NCBI RefSeq assembly: GCF_041296385.1
Contig: NW_027183804.1
Coordinates: forward strand, 744,001-808,000
Direction of reading: 5' to 3'
Source: Aphelocoma coerulescens
Taxonomy: Eukaryota > Chordata > Aves > Passeriformes > Corvidae
DNA length: 64,000 bases
In this document: in pieces, positions 33,771 through 45,529 of the stretch
Layout of the letters: each line of letters begins with the position of its first letter
How positions within the stretch are numbered: position 1 is the first letter of the stretch
Translations under genes and position numbers: made by a program
Notes under the pieces: model-generated
What the model was told of the DNA's origin: nothing
Database searches by the model: none
The model's input: only the letters and a program-made list of their open reading frames with translations

Positions 33771-34135
33771 TGTGGATACAAAAATGCTGCTAGCAAGAAT
33801 TTTCTTGCTATTTTCTAAGTCTGTGAGAGACTTTTCTCTCTCACAGAAGATAGTAACAGAGTTCCATAAACAATGAAACACCTGCAACTTTGAGAAGCCT
33901 TGTTTATACTATAGTAGAAAAATATTTTGACAATGGATGTTTTAGGATTCTAGCCAATCATCCTCCACCAAGGGGTGGCTGATCTCTTGTCCAATTAGAC
34001 TATGAAGAAAAAAGTCTATAAAAGGGTTTGTAAAATAATTAAAGAAATCAATCTTGCTGCACAATTCCTGCCTGCTGGATTTTCTCTCCTCCTCCCTACG
34101 GCTGCAGGACACAGTAATATTTTACGGCATTAATA
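33771..34135 (+). mobile_element. solo LTR (family A), copy 3
   Basis: 365 bp, TGTGGATACAAAAATG to CGGCATTAATA, flanked by GACCTG (33765-33770 and 34136-34141). Close to copies 1 and 2, with the same TATA box (gtctataaaagg). It lies in the HYDIN I-J intron in sense orientation and could supply a promoter. Confidence 0.88.
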
Positions 34136-34141
34136 GACCTG

Positions 34142-34847
34142 CACCGATGTGAGGCCTCTGTTAGCTGGGTTACTGGGGATGCTCCTGAAGGAGCTGTTTT
34201 GTCTCCAAAATCACAAGCTGAAACCGTGTACCAGATGATCAGTACAGAAGCCGTTCTTGTACTTTTGAGAGAGATTTCTTTGATTGAAAGTGGGTAGAGG
34301 AAGGATGAGGACAGGAGGTGGCTATTAGAGAGATGTCACTGTATAAAGCAGTTTGCTTTTCTTCCTGGTCTCATTTCTCCTCTCCTGGAGCAGATGAGCA
34401 GATGAGTTGTGTTCACTGCAAGGATCTCCAGGGGAGACAGAAAAAACTGCAGCCATGAACTGCCCAGCACCTGCTGGGCCACACTTTGCCTTCAATTTCT
34501 TGCTGTAAAGCTGGACTAGTTCTGTTCAAGTCAGCAGACTTCCTCTGCGTTTATGTCATTGCAGTCAGATGAAAAATTGGCCCCTTAATTTGAATACAGT
34601 GGTGCACAGAGCTTTACTCTAATGTTTCAATTTAGCTGACCTATGCCCTGATAGAAGGGTGTGTTTAACAAATCCGGTATTGCCAGAAGGCTTGTGTTAC
34701 TCCCAGAGACTGTGCTCTACACATGGACCAGCAGAAGAATTAAGGCAAAATCCTCCCCTTCCATGCCATGAAACAAGAACTGGAGGACACCACACATGGG
34801 CAATGAGCTTTTGCAAGGAGGAATTTACTGCTCTTCTCTTCCACCAG
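34142..34847 (+). other. HYDIN intron I-J, second part
   Basis: About 700 bp with no recognised element, ending with acceptor tcttccaccag. Confidence 0.55.
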
Positions 34848-34948
34848 GTGACCCTGTGTTCCAACACTGTGATGGAATACTACCAGTGTATCCTGGTGGT
34901 CATGGAGGGTGTTGGTGAGGGAGTGTTGGCACTGAACGTCATGGGCAG
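34848..34948 (+). pseudogene. HYDIN: HYDIN exon J
   Basis: 101 nt between cttccaccag| and |gtatca, entry phase 0, exit phase 2. It reads VTLCSNTVMEYYQCILVVME then GVGEGVLALNVMG, matching the HYDIN segment with Leu-Cys-Ser-Asn-Thr-Val. It is the last HYDIN exon seen; the next should lie downstream but only LTR-like DNA and the satellite follow. Confidence 0.85.
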
Positions 34949-35040
34949 GTATCAGCATTTCCCTGGTCTCCCCCAGTGCCTTGGGGTGACCTTATGATGT
35001 GTATCCCATATCGCTGCCTATGCCCCGAAATAAATTCCTG

Positions 35041-35630
35041 TGCCTCTCTATGCCTCTAAACTGAGCCTGAGAGAGGGAAGGAAAAAAACTGAGCAAAACT
35101 TTTTCAAAGCAGTTTGCAGCTTGTTCAAGGTCACACACAGATAGCAATTTGTTTCCCAGCTGCAGCAGGGAAGGGAGGAAGCACCCGGCTTGCTGCGCCC
35201 AAGGCAGTTTTTTTTTGGCGAGTTGTTCAGCTGCTTTGTTCTCCGGAGAGAGACCGAAGTTGAATTTTTCCTTCCCTGGAATTTCGGATTTTCTCCCTTT
35301 TCTACTGGACTGCTTGATTGCTTTAACATCAGAGCACATCGGGAGGACTTTCCACCGGGCACAGAGGGCCTGGCCCTGGGCCAAGCCGCAGCTCCGAGGA
35401 GACCAAAGGCAGGACTCTAACACTTTCCCAGGTTTTTCCTCCACAGCAAAAGATTTTATTATTTAGCATTATTTTCCTTTCCCGTGTGTTTGTTAAATAA
35501 ATAGTTTTATCTCCTTCACTTTCCTTCGAGGAAAATTTATTTTTTCCCGACCCTGGTGGGGGAGGGGTGATTGTGCCTTCTCTCAGAGGATATATTTCTA
35601 AATTTGGCCAAACCGGAAAACCCAGCACAC
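35041..35630 (+). repeat. LTR-like segment before the satellite
   Basis: It contains ttaaataaatag (AATAAA), a region like aatttattttttcccgaccc and gtgggggaggggtga, and an end at cccagcaca near 35629. These resemble the 3' part of songbird LTRs from memory of composition only. The start is unclear and no target duplication was identified. Confidence 0.4.
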
Positions 35631-38399
35631 TGCCATGCACAGGCTTCGCTGGCTGCAGCTCCCAAGGAGAAGTCCAAAAAAACCCCCCCCCAGAGACCCC
35701 CAAAAATCCCCTTAAAGACCCAAAATTCCCAAATAAAAGCCCCAAACCCCCTAAATCTCCTCAGGACCCCTGCAAAGCCACCCCTTAGCCCCGCCCACTC
35801 CCCCTCTAGCCCCGCCCATTTCCCCTTTAGCTCCGCCCCCTCCCGGCCCTGCCGACCCAAATTCCCCCCAAAAAACCACCAAAAACCCCCAAAATTCAAA
35901 AAAAAACACCCCCAGAGACTCCCAAAAATCCCCTTAAAGACCCAAAATTCCCAAATAAAAGCCCCAAAACCCCTAAATCTCCTCAGGACCCCTGCAAAGC
36001 CACCCCTTAGCCCCGCCCACTCCCCCTTTAGCCCCGCCCATTTCCCCTTTAGCCCCGCCCCCTCCAGGCCCTTCCGACCGAATTTCCCCCCAAAAAACCC
36101 CAAAAACCCCCAAAATTCCAAAAAAACAAACCCAGAGACGCCCAAAAATCCCCTTAAAGACCCAAAATTCCCAAATAAAAGCCCAAAACTCCCTAAATCT
36201 CCTCAGGACCCCTGCAAAGCCACCCCTTAGCCCCTCCTATTTCCCCTTTAGCCCCGCCCCCTCCCGGCCCTGCCGACCCAAATTCCCTCCAAAAAAACCC
36301 CAAAAACCCCCAGAAGTCCACAAAACCCCCCCCAGAGACGCCCAAAAATCCCCTTAAAGACCCAAAATTCCCAAATAAAAGCCCCAAACCCCCTAAATCT
36401 CCTCAGGACCCCTGCAAAGCCACCCCTTAGCCCTGCCCATTTCCCCTTTAGCTCCGCCCCCTCCCGGCCCTACCCACCCAAATTCCCCCAAAAACCCCCA
36501 AAAAACCCCCAAAATTCCAAAAAAAAACCCCCCAGAGACCCACAAACATCCCCTTAAAGACCCAAAATTCCCAAATAAAAGCCCCAAACCCCCTAAATCT
36601 CCTCAGGACCCCTGCAAAGCCACCCCTTAGCCCCGCCCATTTCCCCTTTAGCCCCGCCCCCTCCCAGCCCTGCCGACCCAAATTCCCCCCCAAAAACCCC
36701 CAAAATTCCAAAAAAAATATCCCAGAGACCCCCAAAAATCCCCTTAAAGATGCAAAATTCCAAAATAATACACCAAACCCCCTAAATCTCCTCAGGACCC
36801 CTGCAAAGTCACCCCTTAGTTCCGCCCACTCCCCCTTTAGACACGCCCATTTCCCCTTTAGCCCCGCCCACTCCCCCTTTAGCCCCGCCCATTTCCCCTT
36901 TAGCCCCGCCCATTTCCCCTTTAGCCCCGCCCCCTTTTGGCCCTGCCCACCCAAATTCCCCCCAAAAAACCATCAAAAACCCCCAAAATTCAAAAAAAAA
37001 ACCCCCCAGAGACCCCCAAAAATCCCCTTAAAGACCCAAAATTCCCAAATAAAAGCCCCAAAATTCCCAAATAAAAGCCCCAAACCCCCTAAATCTTCTC
37101 AGGACCCCTGCAAAGCCACCCCTTAGCCCCGCCCATTTCCCCTTTATCCCTGCCCCCTCAGGGCCCTGCCGACCCAAATTCCCCCCAAAAAACCCCCAAA
37201 AACCCCCAGAAGTCCAAAAAAACCCCCCCCAGAGACGCCCAAAAATCCCCTTAAAGACCCAAAATTCCCAAATAAAAGCCCCAAACCCCCTAAATCTCCT
37301 CAGGACTCCTGCAAAGCCACCCCTTAGCCCCGCCCATTTCCCCTTTAGCCCCGCCCCCTCCCGGCCCTGCCAACCGAAATTCCCCCCAAAAAACCCCAAA
37401 AACCCCCAGAAGTCCAAAAAAACCCCCCCCAGAGACGCCCAAAAATCCCCTTAAAGACCCAAAATTCCCAAATAATACACCAAACCCCCTAAATCTCCTC
37501 AGGACCCCTGCAAAGTCACCCCTTAGTTCCGCCCACTCCCCCTTTAGACACGCCCATTTCCCCTTTAGCCCCGCCCACTCCCCCTTTAGCCCCACCCATT
37601 TCCCCTTTAGCCCCGCCCCCTCCCGGCCCTGCCGACCCTAATTCTCCCCCAAAACCCCCCTTAAACCCCCTAAAATTCCAAAAAAAAACCCCCCCAGAGA
37701 CCCCCAAAAATCCCCTTAAGGACCCAAAATTCCCAAATAAAAGCCCCAAACCCCCTAAATCTCCTCAGGACTCCTGCAAAGCCACCCCTTAGCCCCGCCC
37801 ACTCCCCCTTTAGCCCCGCCCATTTCCCCTTTAGCCCCTCCCGTTTTCCCTTTAGCTCCGCCCCCTCCCGGTCCTGCCGACTAAAATTCCCTCCAAAAAA
37901 ACCCCAAAAACCCCCAGAAGTCCACAAAACCCCCCCCAGAGACGCCCAAAACTCCCCTTAAAGACCCAAAATTCCCAAATAAAAGCCCCAAACCCCCTAA
38001 ATCTCCTCAGGACCCCTGCAAAGCCACCCCTTAGCCCTGCCCATTTCCCCTTTAGCTCCGCCCCCTCCCGGCCCTACCCACCCAAATTCCCCAAAAACCC
38101 CCAAAAAACCCCCAAAATTCCAAAAAAAAACCCCCCAGAGACCCACAAACATCCCCTTAAAGACCCAAAATTCCCAAATAAAAGCCCCAAACCCCCTAAA
38201 TCTCCTCAGGACCCCTGCAAAGCCACCCCTTAGCCCCGCCCATTTCCCCTTTAGCCCCGCCCCCTCCCAGCCCTGCCGACCCAAATTCCCCCCCAAAAAC
38301 CCCCAAAATTCCAAAAAAAATATCCCAGAGACCCCCAAAAATCCCCTTAAAGATGCAAAATTCCAAAATAATACACCAAACCCCCTAAATCTCCTCAGG

Positions 38400-41300
38400 A
38401 CCCCTGCAAAGTCACCCCTTAGTTCCGCCCACTCCCCCTTTAGACACGCCCATTTCCCCTTTAGCCCCGCCCACTCCCCCTTTAGCCCCGCCCATTTCCC
38501 CTTTAGCCCCGCCCATTTCCCCTTTAGCTCCGCCCTCTTTTGGCCCTGCCCACCCAAATTCCCCCCAAAAAACCATCAAAAACCCCCAAAATTCAAAAAA
38601 AAACCCCCCAGAGACCCCCAAAAATCCCCTTAAAGACCCAAAATTCCCAAATAAAAGCCCCAAAATTCCCAAATAAAAGCCCCAAACCCCCTAAATCTTC
38701 TCAGGACCCCTGCAAAGCCACCCCTTAGCCCCGCCCATTTCCCCTTTATCCCTGCCCCCTCAGGGCCCTGCCGACCCAAATTCCCCCCAAAAAACCCCCA
38801 AAAACCCCCAGAAGTCCAAAAAAACCCCCCCCAGAGACGCCCAAAAATCCCCTTAAAGACCCAAAATTCCCAAATAAAAGCCCCAAACCCCCTAAATCTC
38901 CTCAGGACTCCTGCAAAGCCACCCCTTAGCCCCGCCCATTTCCCCTTTAGCCCCGCCCCCTCCCGGCCCTGCCAAACGAAATTCCCCCCAAAAAACCTCA
39001 AAAACCCCCAGAAGTCCAAAAAAACCCCCCCCAGAGACGCCCAAAAATCCCCTTAAAGACCCAAAATTCCCAAATAATACACCAAACCCCCTAAATCTCC
39101 TCAGGACCCCTGCAAAGTCACCCCTTAGTTCCGCCCACTCCCCCTTTAGACACGCCCATTTCCCCTTTAGCCCCGCCCACTCCCCTTTAGCCCCGCCCAT
39201 TTCCCCTTTAGCCCCGCCCCCTCCTGGCCCTGCCGACCCTAATTCTCCCCCAAAAACCCCCTTAAACCCCCTAAAATTCCAAAAAAAAACCCCCCCAGAG
39301 ACCCCCAAAAATCCCCTTAAGGACCCAAAATTCCCAAATAAAAGCCCCAAACCCCCTAAATCTCCTCAGGACTCCTGCAAAGCCACCCCTTAGCCCCGCC
39401 CACTCCCCCTTTAACCCCGCCCATTTCCCCTTTAGCCCCTCCCATTTTCCCTTTAGCTCCGCCCCCTCCCGGTCCTGCCGACTAAAATTCCCCCCAAAAA
39501 ACCCCCAAAAACCCCCAGAAGTCCAGAAAAACCCCCCCCAGAGACGCCCAAAAATCCCCTTAAAGACCCAAAATTCCCAAATAAAAGCCCCAAACCCCCT
39601 AAATCTCCTCAGGACCCCTGCAAAGCCACCCCTTAGCCCCGCCCATTTCCCCATTATCCCCGCCCCCTCCCGGCCCTGCCAACCGAAATTCCCCCCAAAA
39701 ACCCCAAAAACCCCCAGAAGTCCAAAAAAACCCCCCCAGAGACGCCCAAAAATCCCCTTAAAGACCCAAAATTCCCAAATAATACACCAAACCCCCTAAA
39801 TCTCCTCAGGACCCCTGCAAAGTCACCCCTTAGTTCCGCCCACTCCCCCTTTAGACACGCCCATTTCCCCTTAGCCCCGCCCACTCCCCCTTTAGCCCCA
39901 CCCATTTCCCCTTTAGCTCCGCCCCCTCCCGGCCCTGCCGACCCAAATTCCCCCAAAAAACCCCCCAAAACCCCCAAATTTCCAAAAAAAAACCCCCCAG
40001 AGACCCCCAAAAATCCCCTTAAAGACCCAAAATTCCCAAATAAAAGCCCCAAACCCCCTAAATCTCCTCAGGACCCCTGCAAAGTCTCCCCTTAGTTCTG
40101 CCCACTCCCCCTTTAGACACGCCCATTTCCCCTTTAGCCCCGCCCACTCCCCTTTAGCCCCGCCCATTTCCCCTTTAGCCCCGCCCCCTCCCGGCCCTGC
40201 CGACTAAAATTCCCCCCAAAAAAAAAACAAAAAGTCCACAAAACCCCCCGCAGAGACCCCCCAAGAATCCCCTTAAGGACCCAAAATTCCCAAATAAAAG
40301 CCCCAAAGCCCCTAAATCTCCTCAGGACCCCTGCAAAGCCACCCCTTAGCCCTGCCCATTTCCCCTTTAGCCCCTCCCATTTCCCCTTTAGCTCCGCCCC
40401 CTCCCGGTCCTGCCGACCCAAATTCCCCCCAAAAAACCCCCAAAAACCCCCGGAAGTCCAAAAAAACCCCCCCCAGAGACGCCCAAAAATCCCCTTAAAG
40501 ACCCAAAATTCCCAAATAAAAGCCCCAAACCCCCTAAATCTCCTCAGGACTCTTGCAAAGCCACCCCTTAGCCCCGCCCACTCCCCCTTTAGCCCCGCCC
40601 CCTCCCGGCCCTGCCAACAGAAATTCCCCCCAAAAAACCCCAAAAACCCCCAGAAGTCCAAAAAAACCCCCCCCAGAGACGCCCAAAAATCCCCTTAAAG
40701 ACCCAAAATTCCCAAATAATACACCAAACCCCCTAAATCTCCTCAGGACCCCTGCAAAGTCACCCCTTAGTTCCGCCCACTCCCCCTTTAGACACGCCCA
40801 TTTCCCCTTTAGCCCCGCCCACTCCCCCTTTAGCCCCGCCCATTTCCCCTTTAGCCCCGGCCATTTCCCCTTTAGCTCCGCCCTCTTTTGGCCCTGCCCA
40901 CCCAAATTCCCCCCAAAAAACCATCAAAAACCCCCAAAATTCAAAAAAAAACCCCCCAGAGACCCCCAAAAATCCCCTTAAAGACCCAAAATTCCCAAAT
41001 AAAAGCCCCAAAATTCCCAAATAAAAGCCCCAAACCCCCTAAATCTTCTCAGGACCCCTGCAAAGCCACCCCTTAGCCCCGCCCATTTCCCCTTTATCCC
41101 TGCCCCCTCAGGGCCCTGCCGACCCAAATTCCCCCCAAAAAACCCCCAAAAACCCCCAGAAGTCCAAAAAAACCCCCCCCAGAGACGCCCAAAAATCCCC
41201 TTAAAGACCCAAAATTCCCAAATAAAAGCCCCAAACCCCCTAAATCTCCTCAGGACTCCTGCAAAGCCACCCCTTAGCCCCGCCCATTTCCCCTTTAGCC

Positions 41301-43095
41301 CCGCCCCCTCCCGGCCCTGCCAAACGAAATTCCCCCCAAAAAACCTCAAAAACCCCCAGAAGTCCAAAAAAACCCCCCCCAGAGACGCCCAAAAATCCCC
41401 TTAAAGACCCAAAATTCCCAAATAATACACCAAACCCCCTAAATCTCCTCAGGACCCCTGCAAAGTCACCCCTTAGTTCCGCCCACTCCCCCTTTAGACA
41501 CGCCCATTTCCCCTTTAGCCCCGCCCACTCCCCTTTAGCCCCGCCCATTTCCCCTTTAGCCCCGCCCCCTCCTGGCCCTGCCGACCCTAATTCTCCCCCA
41601 AAAACCCCCTTAAACCCCCTAAAATTCCAAAAAAAAACCCCCCCAGAGACCCCCAAAAATCCCCTTAAGGACCCAAAATTCCCAAATAAAAGCCCCAAAC
41701 CCCCTAAATCTCCTCAGGACTCCTGCAAAGCCACCCCTTAGCCCCGCCCACTCCCCCTTTAACCCCGCCCATTTCCCCTTTAGCCCCTCCCATTTTCCCT
41801 TTAGCTCCGCCCCCTCCCGGTCCTGCCGACTAAAATTCCCCCCAAAAAACCCCCAAAAACCCCCAGAAGTCCAGAAAAACCCCCCCCAGAGACGCCCAAA
41901 AATCCCCTTAAAGACCCAAAATTCCCAAATAAAAGCCCCAAACCCCCTAAATCTCCTCAGGACCCCTGCAAAGCCACCCCTTAGCCCCGCCCATTTCCCC
42001 ATTATCCCCGCCCCCTCCCGGCCCTGCCAACCGAAATTCCCCCCAAAAACCCCAAAAACCCCCAGAAGTCCAAAAAAACCCCCCCAGAGACGCCCAAAAA
42101 TCCCCTTAAAGACCCAAAATTCCCAAATAATACACCAAACCCCCTAAATCTCCTCAGGACCCCTGCAAAGTCACCCCTTAGTTCCGCCCACTCCCCCTTT
42201 AGACACGCCCATTTCCCCTTAGCCCCGCCCACTCCCCCTTTAGCCCCACCCATTTCCCCTTTAGCTCCGCCCCCTCCCGGCCCTGCCGACCCAAATTCCC
42301 CCAAAAAACCCCCCAAAACCCCCAAATTTCCAAAAAAAAACCCCCCAGAGACCCCCAAAAATCCCCTTAAAGACCCAAAATTCCCAAATAAAAGCCCCAA
42401 ACCCCCTAAATCTCCTCAGGACCCCTGCAAAGTCTCCCCTTAGTTCTGCCCACTCCCCCTTTAGACACGCCCATTTCCCCTTTAGCCCCGCCCACTCCCC
42501 TTTAGCCCCGCCCATTTCCCCTTTAGCCCCGCCCCCTCCCGGCCCTGCCGACTAAAATTCCCCCCAAAAAAAAAACAAAAAGTCCACAAAACCCCCCGCA
42601 GAGACCCCCCAAGAATCCCCTTAAGGACCCAAAATTCCCAAATAAAAGCCCCAAAGCCCCTAAATCTCCTCAGGACCCCTGCAAAGCCACCCCTTAGCCC
42701 TGCCCATTTCCCCTTTAGCCCCTCCCATTTCCCCTTTAGCTCCGCCCCCTCCCGGTCCTGCCGACCCAAATTCCCCCCAAAAAACCCCCAAAAACCCCCG
42801 GAAGTCCAAAAAAACCCCCCCCAGAGACGCCCAAAAATCCCCTTAAAGACCCAAAATTCCCAAATAAAAGCCCCAAACCCCCTAAATCTCCTCAGGACTC
42901 TTGCAAAGCCACCCCTTAGCCCCGCCCATTTCCCCTTTAGCCCCGCCCCCTCCCGGCCCTGCCAACAGAAATTCCCCCCAAAAAACCCCAAAAACCCCCA
43001 GAAGTCCAAAAAAAACCCCCCCCAGAGACGCCCAAAAATCCCCTTAAAGACCCAAAATTCCCAAATAATACACCAAACCCCCTAAATCTCCTCAG
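38400..43095. repeat. higher-order repeat, two copies of 2348 bp
   Basis: Matching blocks recur at exactly 2348 bp: 38630/40978, 38892/41240, 39271/41619, 39654/42002, 39913/42261 and 40134/42482. The two copies are about 38400-40747 and 40748-43095 and are nearly identical, with local differences such as the 21-bp unit types near 40580 and 42925. A related shorter unit precedes them (37028 pairs with 38630, offset 1602). Confidence 0.85.
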
Positions 43096-45529
43096 GACCC
43101 CTGCAAAGTCACCCCTTAGTTCCGCCCACTCCCCCTTTAGACACGCCCATTTCCCCTTTAGCCCTGCCCACTCCCCCTTTAGCCCCACCCATTTCCCCTT
43201 TAGCCCCGCCCCCTCCCGGCCCTGCCGACCCAAATTCCCCCCAAAAAACCCCCCAAAACCCCCAAAATTCAAAAAAAAACCCCCCAGAGACGCCCAAAAC
43301 TCTCCTTAAAGACCCAAAATTCCCAAATAAAAGCCCCAAACCCCCTAAATCTCCTCAGGACCCCTGCAAAGCCACCCCTTAGCCCCGCCCACTCCCCCTT
43401 TAGCCCCGGCCATTTCTCCTTTAGCTCCGCCCCCTCCCGGCCCTGCCGACCCAAATTCCCTCCCAAAAACCCCCAAAAAACCCCAAAATTCCGAAAAAAA
43501 AACCCCCAGAGACCCTCAAAAATCTTCTTAAAGACCCAAAATTCCCAAATAAAAGCCCCAAACCCCCTAAATCTCCTCAGGACCCCTGTAAAGCCACCCC
43601 TTAGCCCTGCCCATTTCCCCTTTAGCCCCGCCCCCTCCCGGCCCTGCTGACCCAATTTCCCCCAAAACAACCTCCAAAAACCCCCAAAATTCCAAAAAAA
43701 ACCCCCTCAGAGACGCCCAAAAATCCCCTTAAAGACCCAAAATTCCCAAATAAAAGCCCCAAACCCCCTAAATCTCCTCAGGACCCCTGCAAAGCCACCC
43801 CTTAGCCCCGCCCACTCCCCCTTTAACCCCGCCCATTTCCCCTTTAGCCCCGCCCCCTCCCGGCCCTGCCAACCCAAATTCCCTCCCAAAAACCCCCAAA
43901 ACCCCCAAAATTCCGAAAAAAAACCCCCCAGAGACCCTCAAAAATCTTCTTAAAGACCCAAAAATCCCAAATAAAAGCCCCAAACCCCCTAAATCTCCTC
44001 AGGACCCCTGCAAAGCCACCCCTTAGCCCCGCCCACTCCCCCTTAGCCCCGCCCATTTCCCCTTTAGCCCCGCCCCCTCCCGCCCTGCTGACGCAAAATC
44101 CTCTCCCCCCCAAAAAACACCCAAAATTCCAAAAAAAAACCATCCAGAGACCCCCAAAAATCCCCTTAAAGACCCAAAATTCCCAAATAAAAGCCCCAAA
44201 CCCCCTAAATCTCCTCAGGACTCCTGCAAAGCCACCCCTTAGCCCCGCCCATTTCCCCTTTAGCCCCGCCCCCTCCCGGCCCTGCCAACAGAAATTCCCC
44301 CCAAAAAACCCCAAAAACCCCCAGAAGTCCAAAAAAACCCCCCCCAGAGACGCCCAAAAATCCCCTTAAAGACCCAAAATTCCCAAATAATACACCAAAC
44401 CCCCTAAATCTCCTCAGGACCCCTGCAAAGTCACCCCTTAGTTCCGCCCACTCCCCCTTTAGACACGCCCATTTCCCCTTTAGCCCCGCCCACTCCCCTT
44501 TAGCCCCACCCATTTCCCCTTTAGCCCCGCCCCCTCCCGGCCCGGCCGACGCAAAATCCTCTCCCCCCCAAAAAACCCCCAAAATTCCAAAAAAAAAACC
44601 ATCCAGAGACCCCCAAAAATCCCCTTAAAGACCCAAAATTCCCAAATAAAAGACCCAAACCCCCTAAATCTCCTCAGGACCCCTGCAAAGCCACCCCTTA
44701 GCCCCGCCCACTCCCCCTTTAGCCCCACCCATTTCCCCTTTAGCTCCGCCCCCTCCCGGCCCTGCCCACCCAAATTCCCCCCAAAAAACCCCCAAAAACC
44801 CCCAGAAGTCCAAAAAAACCCCCCCCAGAGACACCCAAAAATCCCCTTAAAGACCCAAAATTCCCAAATAAAAGCCCCAAACCCCCTAAATCTCCTCAGG
44901 ACCCCTGCAAAGTCACCCCTTAGTTCTGCCCACTCCCCCTTTAGACACGCCCATTTCCCCTTTAGCCCCGCCCACTCCCCTTCAGCCCCGCCCATTTCTA
45001 CTTTAGCCCCGCCCCCTCCCGGACCTGCCGACCCTAATTCTCCCCCAAAAACCCCCTTAAACCCCCTAAAATTCCAAAAAACCCCCCCCCCAGAGACCCC
45101 CAAAAATCCCCTTAAAGACCCAAAATTCCCAAATAAAAGCCCCAAACTCCCTAAATCTCCTCAGGACCCCTGCAAAGCCACCCCTTAGCCCCGCCTATTT
45201 CCCCTTTAGCCCCGCCCCCCTCCCGGCCCTGCCAACCGAAATTCCCCCCAAAAAACCCCAAAAACGCCCAGAAGTCCAAAAAAACCCCCCCCAGAGACGC
45301 CCAAAAATCCCCTTAAAGACCCAAAATTCCCAAATAATACACCAAACCCCCTAAATCTCCTCAGGACCACTGCAAAGTCACCCCTTAGTTCCGCCCACTC
45401 CCCCTTTAGACACGCCCATTTCCCCTTTAGCCCCGCCCACTACCCCTTTAGCCCCGCCCATTTCCCCTTTAGCCCCGCCCCCTCCCGGCCCTGCCGACCC
45501 TAATTCTCCCCCAAAAACCCCCTTAAACC

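Larger units (their letters stand above)
5726..34948 (+). pseudogene. HYDIN: HYDIN (axonemal central pair protein), N-terminal exons, degenerate
   Basis: Ten exons (A-J) were recognised: 5726-5797, 7220-7416, 11377-11578, 15354-15546, 17313-17412, 18646-18765, 19901-20124, 22023-22090, 33441-33673 and 34848-34948. Joined they follow the N-terminal ASH/MSP-like repeats of vertebrate HYDIN, a giant protein of the C2b projection of the central pair in motile cilia. Most exon phases agree across introns, which supports the assignment. Lesions: an LTR cuts exon A; exon B has an in-frame TAG; the exon expected between B and C is missing; the exon D donor is CT instead of GT; exon F has one extra base. 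No exon was found before A or after J, where an LTR-like segment and the satellite follow. Sequencing error could explain one lesion but not all five. Confidence 0.85.

Noticed and set aside
35537..36145. Long minus- and plus-strand frames across the satellite taken as genes
   Set aside because: They repeat with the monomer, change frame with homopolymer length, and show no start context or known domain. They follow from a strand with very few stops.
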